Source: an uncultured Paracoccus sp. (GTDB lineage Bacteria; Pseudomonadota; Alphaproteobacteria; Rhodobacterales; Rhodobacteraceae). From it: DNA of 64,000 bases. Below are positions 24,206-35,340 of this stretch, piece after piece. The notes below the pieces were generated by a model that saw only the letters and a list, made by a program, of their open reading frames with translations, was not told where the DNA came from and made no database searches. How positions within the stretch are numbered: the first letter of the stretch is position 1; each line of letters opens with the position of its first letter. The stretch lies in assembly GCA_934533075.1 (NCBI GenBank), contig CAKTBJ010000009.1:11977-75976 (forward strand). The letters run 5' to 3'. The position numbers and the translations under genes were made by a program.

Positions 24206-25436
24206 ACCGCCCCCCTTGGCCCGCCTGTCGGCAGCCAACCTAAGGCTTCGCGTCGGCAAGGGAAAGGCGCCGGCGGCCATATGGCGGAAACCGGATGCGT
24301 TATTTCCGGGCGGAGGGCGCGGTTCGGCCGGGGGCCAGCAGGCCCGGCACGTGGCGCATGAATGCCTGCGCAAGCCCCCGTGGCCGGGCCGGGGCAGGCA
24401 GGCGCCGAATCGCCCTGGACACAGGAGCAGGATGATGGCGCAGATCAGGAAAAGGCTGGCAACCTCCTGAAGAAACGCTGGAAATATCATCTTCGTCCCC
24501 CGTTGACGGGTCACGCGACCCGATGGCGGCAAGCACGACGCACGGTCCCGCCGCCACACCCGCCAATGGCCGGCATAGCGGGAAATTCCTGACAAATCGT
24601 TCATATGATGCGTAAAATTGCAGATGTTATTCCGTGGCGAAGGCCGGCGCCGGCGGGCTACATGGACAGCAGGAGCCGCAACGCACCCCCTGCCCGCCCC
24701 TTCGCGCCGCACGACAAGGCGGGTTCCTTTCGCGTGGGATTGCCGCCCCCCGGCCGGACCGCGCCATCGCCCGGAGGCGCCGCGTCCGCTATCGGAACCG
24801 CTGACGGCAAGCATCCCGCACCGCCCGGATCGCCGCGCCAGCCCGATGCGCCCCTGCCCCGCGCCGCGCTGGCCGGGCCGGGCGCGGCCGCGCGTCATGG
24901 GCCGCCGGGTGAAGCGGAGGAGGGCGATGCCGCCATGAAGAAAGTATCCGCCACGAAACAGCACCCTCATGCGGGGGCGATCCGCCGGTTGGCGGAGACG
25001 ATGGATGACTCGCCTTGAGGCCGGGCGGCAGCGCCGCGCTGCGGGTGGTCCGGGGGCCACCCGCAACGCGCTGCACCCCCCGGCGCAGGAGGGGCGCATG
25101 CGAAATCCGCCCCGGACAGGCGGGGCGCCCGGAAGCCGTCGTCCCCATGCCGCAGTGCCCGCGCCCCGAGATGAAGGCGGCATCCCGGATCGGGCGCGGG
25201 GAGGCGCGCGGCATCGGAAACATCGACGGCAAGGGCCTGATCGGATGCCGCCTGTGCAAGGCGGGCCGGACGCGGGGCGATGCCATCGGAATAGCAGGCC
25301 CTGCCCGTCCATTCGGCCGCAGGGACAGCGCCCCGCGGGCGTCAGGGATCGGGCGCCGGGCCATCTCCTGCCGCCAAGCCGTTGTAACACCGCTGCCAGG
25401 CGCTATTCTTGCACCGCGCAAGAGGGGATCGTGATC
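24206..25436. other. Long non-coding stretch between ftsY and the hydrolase operon
   Basis: More than 1.2 kb without a gene I can support. Around 24590-24640 the sequence turns AT-rich and could hold promoters for either side. From 24650 on it is extremely GC-rich with open frames on several strands but low-complexity translations (Pro/Arg/Gly), which argues against coding. A long imperfect hairpin lies at 25028-25074. The stretch may be degraded accessory DNA; no repeats of mobile elements were noticed. Confidence 0.5.
25028..25074. repeat. Long imperfect hairpin in the non-coding stretch
   Basis: TGCGGGTGG (25040-25048) pairs with CCACCCGCA (25057-25065) around eight bases, and outer arms GCAGCGC (25028-25034) and GCGCTGC (25068-25074) extend it. 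No U-run follows on either strand. Role unknown. Confidence 0.4.
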
Positions 25437-27068
25437 ATGGCCGTGGCCCGCCGCCGGGTGCTGTATATTCCCGGCTACGACCCCATCCCCCCGCGCCGCT
25501 ATCGCGAGCTTTATCGCCGCGAAGGGGCCGAGCAGGCGCGGATCGCCGGCTATGCGCTGACCCTCGGCGCGCGCAGGGACCGGGGCGGCTTCGGCTGGGG
25601 CGTGACGGGGGTTTTCCCCGACGCCACCCCGGACACCACCGAAGGGGAGACGGCGGGGCGCTCCCGGCACGGGGGCACCGAATCCTCGAAGACCGCCGCG
25701 GGTGGGGACGGCGAGGCGAGGACCCGAGGGGAGGCCGGGGCTTGCGGCTGCTCTTGTCGGCCGGCGCCGGACGGCGCGCCGGGCACCGGGCGGAACGTGG
25801 ATGCCGCGCCGGCCCGTGCCTGCCAAGGGATGCCGGCGGAGGGTGGCCCATCGGCCGCCTCGACGATGGATGCCGGCCACGGCGAGAATCCCGGCGCCAC
25901 GGCCGGCATTGCGCAGGACAGGAACGGCACGAGCCCGGCCCCGACGGATAGCCATGCGCCTGCCGTGGCCACGGACAGGGAGAGGCGCCAGGCCGCCGGG
26001 CAGAGGATGGCGGCCGCGACACCGCGACAGGCCGGGACCGATGCGCCGCCGGCCAGCGCCGCCCCGGCCCGAAGGGTCGAAACCGAAATCGAGGTGCTGG
26101 TCTGGTCCGATGTCGTCGCGGCCAGCATGGGGCGGTCGATCCTGGCGACCTATGGGCAACTGCTCCGCACCGCCTGGATCTATGTCGCCTCGGGCGCGCT
26201 GGCGGCGATGATGCGGCTGCGGCGGGGGCCGGTGCTGGCGGCGCTCTATCCCGTGGCCGTGCTGCTGGTGCAGGCGCTGCTGGCGGCCGTCGCCGCCACG
26301 GCGGCGGGATGGGCCACGACACGCCTTGCGCCGTGGTGGGTGGCCCTGGCGCCGGCGGCGGTGGCCTTCGTGGCTGTCCTGATCGGCTGCAAGCGCCTCG
26401 ACGGGCGGCTGTTCGCGCATTACCTCATGCACGACTACGCCTTCACCGCCCGGCTGCGCGGCGCCTATCCGCCGGAGCTGGAGGCCCGCATCACCCGCTT
26501 TGCCGACCGCCTGGCCGAAACCCTCGCGGACGACTGGGACGAGGTGCTGGTCGTCGGCCATTCCTCGGGTGCCTATCTGGCGGTGTCGGTGCTGGCGGAG
26601 CTGACCCGCCGCGAGTCGCCGGACCCGAGGCTGGCACTGCTGACGCTGGGCCATGTGGTGCCGATGGCGGCGTTCCTGCCGCAGGCGCGAAGGCTGCGCG
26701 GCGATCTGGCCGCGGTCTCGGCCAGCCCGATCCCCTGGGTGGACGTGACCGCGCCGGGGGATGCGTGCAGTTTCGGCCTGTGCGATCCCGTCGCCACAAG
26801 CGGGGTCGAGCCGGAGACCCGCAACGGCCCGCTGGTCCTGTCGGCGGCGTTTTCGCAGACGCTTTCCCCGCAGCGGCTGCGCGCCCTCCGCCACCGCTGG
26901 TTCCGCCTGCATTTCCAGTATCTTTGCGCCTTCGACCATCCCGAAAGCTATGACTATTTCGCCATCACCGCCGGGCCGCTGACGCTGGCGGAACGCTTTG
27001 CCGGACGCCGCCACTCGCCGGGGCGGATCACCCGCGCCGTGTCTCCCTATCGGGACCGGGCGGCATGA
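25437..27068 (+). CDS. Alpha/beta hydrolase-like membrane protein with long disordered insert
   Basis: The 543-residue protein begins MAVARRRVLYIPGYDPIPPRR, a hydrolase-like first strand, and has the nucleophile elbow GHSSGAY at 374-380 followed by LAVSVLAELTRR. Two membrane segments are likely at about 262-288 and 298-318. Residues about 62-212 are a Gly/Ala/Pro/Thr/Arg-rich, apparently disordered insert with the cluster CGCSC. It separates GFGWGVTG from VETEIEVLVWSD, which look like neighbouring parts of one domain. The ATG at 25437 (after AGAGGGG) is preferred over GTG at 25431. The stop overlaps the P450 start by four bases (ATGA). The substrate is unknown. Confidence 0.8.
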   Translation: MAVARRRVLYIPGYDPIPPRRYRELYRREGAEQARIAGYALTLGARRDRGGFGWGVTGVFPDATPDTTEGETAGRSRHGGTESSKTAAGGDGEARTRGEAGACGCSCRPAPDGAPGTGRNVDAAPARACQGMPAEGGPSAASTMDAGHGENPGATAGIAQDRNGTSPAPTDSHAPAVATDRERRQAAGQRMAAATPRQAGTDAPPASAAPARRVETEIEVLVWSDVVAASMGRSILATYGQLLRTAWIYVASGALAAMMRLRRGPVLAALYPVAVLLVQALLAAVAATAAGWATTRLAPWWVALAPAAVAFVAVLIGCKRLDGRLFAHYLMHDYAFTARLRGAYPPELEARITRFADRLAETLADDWDEVLVVGHSSGAYLAVSVLAELTRRESPDPRLALLTLGHVVPMAAFLPQARRLRGDLAAVSASPIPWVDVTAPGDACSFGLCDPVATSGVEPETRNGPLVLSAAFSQTLSPQRLRALRHRWFRLHFQYLCAFDHPESYDYFAITAGPLTLAERFAGRRHSPGRITRAVSPYRDRAA

Positions 27069-28411
27069 TCCCGCCCCGCCCGGCCAGCAGCGAACGGCGC
27101 GGCGGCCTGCTGCGGCTGGCCCGCGCCTTCCGCCACGACCTGCTGTCGGCGCTGCCCGAACGCTTCTACCGCGCCTGGATGGCCGAGTTCCGGGCACCCT
27201 TCCTGCACAGCTTCGTCTGCAACGACCCCGATCTGGTGGCGCTGGTCCTGCGCGGCGATCCGGCGGAATTCCCGAAATCCAGCCGCCTGCGCGAAGGGCT
27301 GGCGCCGCTGCTGGGGCATTCGATCTTCGTCACCAATGGCGAGGAATGGGCGCGCCAGCGCCGCATCATCGACCCCGCCTTCGAGGGCGGGCGCCTGCGC
27401 GAGACCTTCCCCGCGATCCGCGACGCGGCGCTGGCGCTGGAAACCCGGCTGACCGCCCTGACCGGCACGGAAATCGACATCGAGCCGGAGGCCAGCCACG
27501 CCGCGTCCGACGCGATCTTCCGCACCTTGTTCTCGCTGCCGATCGAGCATGAGATCGCCGCCCGCGTCTTTGCCGCCTTCCGCGCCCATCAGGATGCGCA
27601 GCCGATCGTGAACCTCGCCGGCCTGATCCCCCTGCCCCGCTGGCTGCCGCGCCCGCATTCGCGCCGCACCCGCCGCACGGCCGCGACCATCCGCGGCCTG
27701 ATCCGGCAGCTGGTGGAGGCGCGGCTGGCGGCCATCGCCGCGGGCGAGGCGCCCGACGATCTGGCCAGCAAGATCATGACCACGCCCGACCCGCAGACGG
27801 GGCGAGGCTTCGACCGCGACGAGATGGTCGATCAGGTGGCGATCTTCTTCCTCGCCGGACATGAGACCTCGGCGGCGGCGTTGTCGTGGTCGCTGTGGCT
27901 GCTGGCCAATGCGCCGGACTGGCAGGCCCGCGTGGCCGAAGAAGCCGCCACCCTGCCCGCGGTCCCGGATTTCGCCGACCTGTCGCGCCTGCCCGTCACG
28001 CGGGCGGTGTTCCGCGAGGCCATGCGGCTTTATCCCCCGGTGCCCATGCTGGTGCGCGAGGCGGCGCAGCCACAGACCTTCCGCCAGCGCAAGGTGCCCA
28101 GGGGCGCGCAGCTGGTCCTGTCGCCCTGGCACCTGCACCGCCACGAACGGCTGTGGGAGGCCCCGCACGAGTTCGACCCCGGCCGCTGGGAGACCGAGAA
28201 CGGCCGCGCCATGATGCGCCGCGCCTATATCCCGTTCAGCGCCGGTCCCCGCGTCTGCCCCGGCGCCGGTTTCGCCATGATCGAAGGGGTGCTGATGATC
28301 GCGCTGGCGCTGCGGGCGGCGCGGCTGGAGACCGCCGGAACCCCGGTGCCGGTGGCCCGCCTGACGGTGCGCGGCCGCGACGGCATCCGGCTGCGGCTGA
28401 TCCCGCGTTGA
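27065..28411 (+). CDS. Cytochrome P450
   Basis: A soluble bacterial P450 monooxygenase of 448 residues. The I-helix oxygen-binding motif AGHETSAAALSW starts at about 264, the K-helix ExxR is EAMR (318-321) followed by LYPPVPMLVREA, and the haem loop is FSAGPRVCPGAGFA with the axial Cys at about 398. The redox partner is not in the window. Translational coupling to the upstream hydrolase suggests that both act on the same, probably hydrophobic, substrate. The subfamily (CYP number) cannot be assigned by eye. Confidence 0.95.
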   Translation: MIPPRPASSERRGGLLRLARAFRHDLLSALPERFYRAWMAEFRAPFLHSFVCNDPDLVALVLRGDPAEFPKSSRLREGLAPLLGHSIFVTNGEEWARQRRIIDPAFEGGRLRETFPAIRDAALALETRLTALTGTEIDIEPEASHAASDAIFRTLFSLPIEHEIAARVFAAFRAHQDAQPIVNLAGLIPLPRWLPRPHSRRTRRTAATIRGLIRQLVEARLAAIAAGEAPDDLASKIMTTPDPQTGRGFDRDEMVDQVAIFFLAGHETSAAALSWSLWLLANAPDWQARVAEEAATLPAVPDFADLSRLPVTRAVFREAMRLYPPVPMLVREAAQPQTFRQRKVPRGAQLVLSPWHLHRHERLWEAPHEFDPGRWETENGRAMMRRAYIPFSAGPRVCPGAGFAMIEGVLMIALALRAARLETAGTPVPVARLTVRGRDGIRLRLIPR

Positions 28412-28421
28412 GGCGGGGTTC

Positions 28422-28441
28422 GGTGCGCGCGGGCACGCACC
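28422..28441. repeat. Short palindromic repeat, copy E
   Basis: GGTGCGCGC and GCACGCACC form an imperfect palindrome followed by CTGCGGG. It belongs to the same family as the copies at 51538-52234. Confidence 0.5.
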
Positions 28442-28584
28442 CTGCGGGCGCGGCCGCCGCCCCTTTTCACGCCGCCAGCGCGGAGAAACGCCAGCCCGGC
28501 CGCCGCCCTGCCTCAGGATGCGCGCTTGCACGCACCGGCCCGAAATGGTCCCCCGCACCCGCTTGCCATCGTCGCGCAATTGCG

Positions 28585-28600
28585 GTATGCCATTGCATAC
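28585..28600. promoter_or_regulatory. Inverted repeat upstream of acnA, possible operator
   Basis: GTATGC (28585-28590) and GCATAC (28595-28600) flank CATT, a GntR-type-like symmetry. It lies 45 bases upstream of the -10 hexamer, a position suited to a regulator. No cognate regulator is in the window. Confidence 0.35.
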
Positions 28601-28644
28601 AGATCGGACCGCCTCGTTTGCCTGTGCAAGCCGGGGCGTTCCGC

Positions 28645-28650
28645 TATAAT
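28645..28650 (+). promoter_or_regulatory. Probable -10 element for acnA
   Basis: A perfect TATAAT, unusual in DNA of this GC content, lies 80 bases upstream of the acnA start. The -35 at 17 bases (CTGTGC, 28622-28627) is poor, which suggests activator dependence. Confidence 0.5.
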
Positions 28651-28730
28651 GCCGTCATCCGCCGCAAGGCGGCCCAGCCCGCCGCCCGAAGTTTCGGACA
28701 TCAGCCAGCCAAGGACAGGAAGGCCCAGCC

Positions 28731-31502
<2,772 letters not shown>

Positions 31503-31521
31503 GCGGCGGGTGAGACGCGGA

Positions 31522-31550
31522 AAGGCCCCGGCATTGCCGGGGCCTTTTTC
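31522..31550 (+). terminator. Rho-independent terminator after acnA
   Basis: GGCCCCGGC (31525-31533) pairs with GCCGGGGCC (31537-31545) around ATT, followed by five T residues and preceded by AAA, which lengthens the stem. Confidence 0.92.
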
Positions 31551-31754
31551 GTTGGCGGCGGGCGGTGATTCGCGCCGGCCTCCGCGCCGGTCGCGGCGGG
31601 ACCAGCGCCGGCGCCATCGCCAATTGCGGCGGCGATGCCGGCCTCATCCGGCGATTGCAAAATGACGCCGCGGGCGGGGGCGGGCAGCGATTGTATTTGA
31701 TGGGACCGCAGGCCGGCACTACGCAGAAGGGACTGTCACGCTGGAGGGCAGGAG

Positions 31755-32315
31755 ATGCCGAAATCCACAATACGCGCCGTCCTTGTTGGCCTGGCCATGC
31801 TGGCCGCGCCGGTCGCTCAGGCGGCCCCGCTCGACGGGCTTACGCTGTCGGCGGACTATCGGTTCCCCGACCTCGGCACCGTCTATCCCGCGGCCACGGC
31901 GACCGGGCCGTTCGTGGTCGGCACCGGGCCGGCCCCCGTCATCGAGGTCGAGGGCGTGACCACGATCTCGCTGGACTTCCTCGGCAATTCGCTGACCGTG
32001 CTGCTCAACACCGTGCTGGCCTCGCCCACCTGGAACGATACCGCCTTCAACGGGCTGCGCATCGCGCTGGGATCACCGGGCAGCTTCACGGGCTTCGGCG
32101 CGACCGGCGCGACCGCAGGGGCGGTGACCACCTCGTTCACGCCGGACGCGCTGCTGATCGACTGGGGCGGTCTCAGCTATGCCGATGGCACGAGCCTGAC
32201 CTTCGACATCGCCTATGCCGCGCCGGCCGCAGTGCCGCTGCCGGCGGGGCTGCCGCTGCTGGCGCTGGCCCTTGGCGGGCTGGCCGTTCTGGGCCGCAGG
32301 CGCCGCGCCGCCTGA
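31755..32315 (+). CDS. VPLPA-CTERM sorting domain protein
   Basis: A 186-residue exported protein. It has a signal peptide (MPKSTIRAVLVGLAMLAAPV, cleavage near AQA/AP at about 24), a beta-rich middle without Cys, and the C-terminal tail AVPLPAGLPLLALALGGLAV ending in GRRRRAA. That tail is the alphaproteobacterial VPLPA form of the PEP-CTERM signal, which exosortase (EpsH-type) cleaves and which goes with exopolysaccharide producers. The ATG follows GGAGGG at six bases. The function of the mature domain is not recognised. The exosortase is not in this window. Confidence 0.85.
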   Translation: MPKSTIRAVLVGLAMLAAPVAQAAPLDGLTLSADYRFPDLGTVYPAATATGPFVVGTGPAPVIEVEGVTTISLDFLGNSLTVLLNTVLASPTWNDTAFNGLRIALGSPGSFTGFGATGATAGAVTTSFTPDALLIDWGGLSYADGTSLTFDIAYAAPAAVPLPAGLPLLALALGGLAVLGRRRRAA

Positions 32316-32322
32316 CGGCGCC

Positions 32323-32850
32323 TTATTCGACCCCGTCCAGCAGGGGCCGGAACTGCTCGGCGATCACCCGCTGCGTGACCGGGCCGGCGAAGCGCATCAG
32401 GATCTTGCCCTCGCCATCGACCACGAAGGTCTCGGGCACGCCATAGACGCCCCATTCCAGCGCGTTGCGGCCGCTCTCGTCGGCGCCGGTGGCGCGGTAG
32501 GGGTTGCCCAGCTCGGCCAGAAAGCCCATCGCCGCCGATGCCCGGTCCTTGTAGTTCACGCCATAGACCGGGATGCCCTCGGCCGCCAGTCCGGTCAGGT
32601 TCGGATGCTCGACCCGGCAGGGCGCGCACCAGCTTGCCCAGAAATTCACCAGCTTGACCTCGCCATCGGCCAGCATCCCCTCCGGGATCGGCGGCAGGTC
32701 GGCCAGCGGCGTCAGCGCCAGTGCCGGCGCTTCGCGGCCCAGATAGGCCGAGGGCAGTTGCTTGTCGCCGCCCAGCCCGAAATAGAACGCCGCCGCCAGC
32801 GCGGCGAAGATGGCCGGGGGCAGCGCCAGCAGCGGGGAAATCCTAGCCAT
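32323..32850 (-). CDS. ccmG: Cytochrome c biogenesis thiol:disulfide interchange protein CcmG/DsbE
   Basis: CcmG is a membrane-anchored periplasmic thioredoxin that keeps apocytochrome c haem-binding Cys reduced. The 175-residue protein has an N-terminal anchor at about 4-24 and the active site WASWCAPCRVEHP (Cys about 75 and 78), followed by the cis-Pro segment YGVPETFVVD. The ATG at 32850 overlaps ccmD by eight bases. It is the last gene of the ccm block and runs convergent to the VPLPA gene, with only seven bases between. Confidence 0.96.
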   Translation of the reverse strand: MARISPLLALPPAIFAALAAAFYFGLGGDKQLPSAYLGREAPALALTPLADLPPIPEGMLADGEVKLVNFWASWCAPCRVEHPNLTGLAAEGIPVYGVNYKDRASAAMGFLAELGNPYRATGADESGRNALEWGVYGVPETFVVDGEGKILMRFAGPVTQRVIAEQFRPLLDGVE

Positions 32851-33007
32851 TGCGGTCGCCCTCCTCGGTCTCCAGCGCGCGGCGGGCACGGCGCGCGGCT
32901 ACCAGCGAGGCCGCGATCAGCGCCCCGATACCGGCCAGCCCGATGCCATAGGAGGCCAGCACCACGAAGGCATGTTTGCCGAGGATCAGCGTCTCGGGCA
33001 GGGTCAT
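32843..33007 (-). CDS. ccmD: Haem exporter protein CcmD
   Basis: A 54-residue single-helix membrane protein (helix at about 13-38), MTLPETLILGKHAFVVLASY at its start. CcmD releases holo-CcmE from the CcmABC complex in System I cytochrome c maturation. Identification rests on position, size and topology: its ATG overlaps the ccmC stop by four bases and its end overlaps ccmG by eight, the usual order C-D-G. Confidence 0.9.
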   Translation of the reverse strand: MTLPETLILGKHAFVVLASYGIGLAGIGALIAASLVAARRARRALETEEGDRNG

Positions 33008-33753
33008 GGCCGCACCTCCGCCATTTCGCGCGCCACCTGACGCGCGCGCAGGGCCGCCAGCCGGCGGCGGCGGATCTCGGTCCGGGTGCGCAGCAGCACC
33101 AGCGCCACGAACAGCAGCCCGAAGCCCAGCATGCACAGGTAGAGCGGCGCCTTGTAATCCCAGGCCATGCGCGTGCCGGAGGCCACCGACAGCGAGGCGT
33201 TCTGATGGATGCCCTGCGACCAGAACAGCAGCGCATAGCGCGACAGAACTGCGAAGACCGAGCCGACGATGACCATCATCGCCGTCAGGTCGGCGGCGGT
33301 ATCGGCATCCTCGACCACGTTCCACAGCGCGATATAGCCGATATAGAACAGCATCAGCACCAGAAAGCTGGTCAGCTTGGGGTCCCATTCCCACCAGGTG
33401 CCCCAGGTGACTTGCCCCCACAGCGCCCCCGTCACCAGCGCCACCGCGCACAGCACCGCGCCCACCGGGGCGGCGGCGCGGGCGGCCAGCGCGCTGACAT
33501 GGTGGCGGCGGACCAGCCAGATCAGCGAGGCCACCAGCATCATCGCCCAGGCATTGATGGCCATCATCGCCGCCGGCACGTGCAGGAACATGATCTTGAC
33601 CGAGGCGCCTTGCCTTGCCTCGGGCGGGGTGAAGGCAAAGCCCCAGACCAGCCCGACCGCGCAGCACAGCGCGGCCAGCACCGCGACAGGCGGCAGCACC
33701 CGCCCCGAGGCGTGCATGAACTTGACCGGATTGGCGTATTCCCAAAGCGACAT
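33004..33753 (-). CDS. ccmC: Haem exporter protein CcmC
   Basis: CcmC loads haem on CcmE. The 249-residue protein has six membrane helices and the tryptophan-rich haem-handling motif WGQVTWGTWWEWDPKLTS at about 112-129, with flanking conserved His (FLHVP, about 58, and SQGIHQNASL, about 184). Length and motifs are standard. It is separated from ccmB upstream by 41 bases and overlaps ccmD. Confidence 0.97.
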   Translation of the reverse strand: MSLWEYANPVKFMHASGRVLPPVAVLAALCCAVGLVWGFAFTPPEARQGASVKIMFLHVPAAMMAINAWAMMLVASLIWLVRRHHVSALAARAAAPVGAVLCAVALVTGALWGQVTWGTWWEWDPKLTSFLVLMLFYIGYIALWNVVEDADTAADLTAMMVIVGSVFAVLSRYALLFWSQGIHQNASLSVASGTRMAWDYKAPLYLCMLGFGLLFVALVLLRTRTEIRRRRLAALRARQVAREMAEVRP

Positions 33754-33794
33754 GGCATTCCTCTAGCCCCCTGCCGGAGGCGCCTCAAGCCCGC

Positions 33795-34451
33795 TCAGCG
33801 CATGTTGACCCGCAGGGCGGCGGCTGCGGCGAAAGGTGTCAGGGCAAGGCAGCCCAGGGTGATCGCCGCCAGGAAGGCCAGCGGCGTGGCGGCCGAAAGG
33901 CCGGCGGCGCCGCGCCGCACCGCCTCGGCCCCGAACAGCAGCGTCGGGATGTAAAGCGGCAGCACCAGCAGCGAGAGCAGCAGCCCTCCCCGCCTCAGTC
34001 CGACGGTCAGCGCGGCGCCGAAAGCCCCCAGCAGCGACAGCGCCGGCGTGCCGAGGCCCAGCGTCAGCATCAGCCAGGGCAGCGCCGCGCCGGGCAGGTG
34101 CAGCAGCGCCCCGAACAGCGGCGCCGCCAGCGTCAGCGGCAGGCCGGTGGTCAGCCAATGCACGGCGGCCTTGGCCAGCACCACGCCCTCCAGCGGGATC
34201 GGGCTGGTGGCCAGCAGGTCCAGCGAGCCGTCCTCGCTGTCCAGCGCATAGAGCCGGTCCAGCGACAGCAGCGAGGCCAGCAGCGCCCCCACCCACAGGA
34301 TGCCGGGCGCGATAGGCGCCAGCGCCCGCGCATCCGGCCCGACGCCGAACGGGACCAGCGTGCACAGGATCAGGTAGAAGGCGAGGCCGAGGCCAAAGCC
34401 CCCGCCCGCCCGCAGCGCCAGCCGCAGGTCGCGCAGCAGCAGGGCGCTCAC
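33795..34451 (-). CDS. ccmB: Haem exporter protein CcmB
   Basis: CcmB is the membrane part of the CcmAB ABC transporter in System I. The 218-residue protein starts (GTG) SALLLRDLRLALRAGGGFG and has six hydrophobic segments, as in Rhodobacter HelB. I chose GTG at 34451 because GGGAGG lies seven bases upstream; the GTG at 34457 would leave only one base. It does not overlap ccmA: 244 bases separate them, which is unusual since these genes are normally contiguous. Confidence 0.94.
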   Translation of the reverse strand: MSALLLRDLRLALRAGGGFGLGLAFYLILCTLVPFGVGPDARALAPIAPGILWVGALLASLLSLDRLYALDSEDGSLDLLATSPIPLEGVVLAKAAVHWLTTGLPLTLAAPLFGALLHLPGAALPWLMLTLGLGTPALSLLGAFGAALTVGLRRGGLLLSLLVLPLYIPTLLFGAEAVRRGAAGLSAATPLAFLAAITLGCLALTPFAAAAALRVNMR

Positions 34452-34695
34452 CGGCACGCCTCCCGCGCGCGGGTGGTTTGAAAAGCGATGGCCAAAGCGA
34501 CGACCTCACGCTGCCCGGTTGCATCGGCAAGCGATGTTGATGCAGGCCTTGCCGGCGAACACGACCCGCCCCCGCTCCGTCGGGCATGGCCTTGCGCATG
34601 CGGGCGGGTGCCGCCTTGACCATCACCCATCAGGGCGACGGCCCCGGCCCGGCCCTCGCGGACTGTGGCCTCACCCCGCCATGCGCGGCGCGGCC
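34452..34695. other. Gap between ccmA and ccmB
   Basis: No gene or clear structure was seen in these 244 bases. They interrupt the usual tight ccmA-ccmB junction and may be inserted non-coding DNA; they could also hold a separate promoter for ccmB. Confidence 0.45.
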
Positions 34696-35340
34696 TCATC
34701 CGAACGCCTCGTCGAAGCTGGCGCGGCGGCCCGGTTGCGGGCGGGTGCCGGGGCGGGCGCGGAACGGCGTGAGGTCGAGGCTGCGGGCGCCCGGCAGGCC
34801 GAGGTCGACATGGGTAGCGATCAGCGCAGCCCCCCCTTCGGCCAGATGCGCCCGCAACAGCGCGGCGAAGGCGGCCACCGAATCGGCGTCCAGCGAAACC
34901 GTGGGTTCGTCCAGCAGCCACAGCGGCCGCCGCGTCACCAGCAGGCGCGCAAGGCCCAGACGGCGCTTCTGCCCCGCCGACATCTCATGCGCCATGCGTT
35001 CGGCCAGGCCGGACAGGCCCAGCGCCGCCAGCGCCGCCGCCACCGCGCCGGCGGGGTCGGGATGGTCGAAGACCCGCGCCCAGAAGGCGAGGTTCTCGCG
35101 CGCGGTCAGGGTGGATTTCAGCCCGTCGGCATGGGCGGCATAGGCGACCAGATCGGACGCCATCGCCACCTGCCCGGCCAGCGGCGGCGCCAGCCCGGCC
35201 ACCACCCGCAGCAGCGAGGTCTTGCCGATGCCGTTCGGGCCGCGCAGCAGCACCGCCTCGCCGGGGGGCAGGTCCAGCGAGACCCCCTCCAGCACCGGCC
35301 GGCCGCCGCGCGCCACCGCGAGGCCCGACAGCCGCAGCAT
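34696..35340 (-). CDS. ccmA: Haem exporter ATP-binding protein CcmA
   Basis: The ATPase subunit of the CcmAB transporter, which provides energy for haem release in cytochrome c maturation. The 214-residue protein has Walker [10 protein letters not shown] (34-42), ABC signature [15 protein letters not shown] and Walker [13 protein letters not shown], with the switch His in ATHVDLG. The ATG at 35340 shares one base with the stop of the upstream Mth938-like gene (TGATG). Confidence 0.96.
   Translation of the reverse strand: MLRLSGLAVARGGRPVLEGVSLDLPPGEAVLLRGPNGIGKTSLLRVVAGLAPPLAGQVAMASDLVAYAAHADGLKSTLTARENLAFWARVFDHPDPAGAVAAALAALGLSGLAERMAHEMSAGQKRRLGLARLLVTRRPLWLLDEPTVSLDADSVAAFAALLRAHLAEGGAALIATHVDLGLPGARSLDLTPFRARPGTRPQPGRRASFDEAFG

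Larger units (their letters stand above)
28412..28730. other. acnA upstream region
   Basis: This 319-base gap starts with a copy of the GGTGCGNGN palindromic repeat (28422-28441) and continues with an inverted repeat at 28585-28600 and a perfect -10 hexamer at 28645-28650, described separately. No small gene was seen. Confidence 0.6.

Noticed and set aside
24300..24566. 88-codon minus-strand frame upstream of ftsY
   Set aside because: There is no ribosome site, and its composition is that of non-coding GC-rich DNA.
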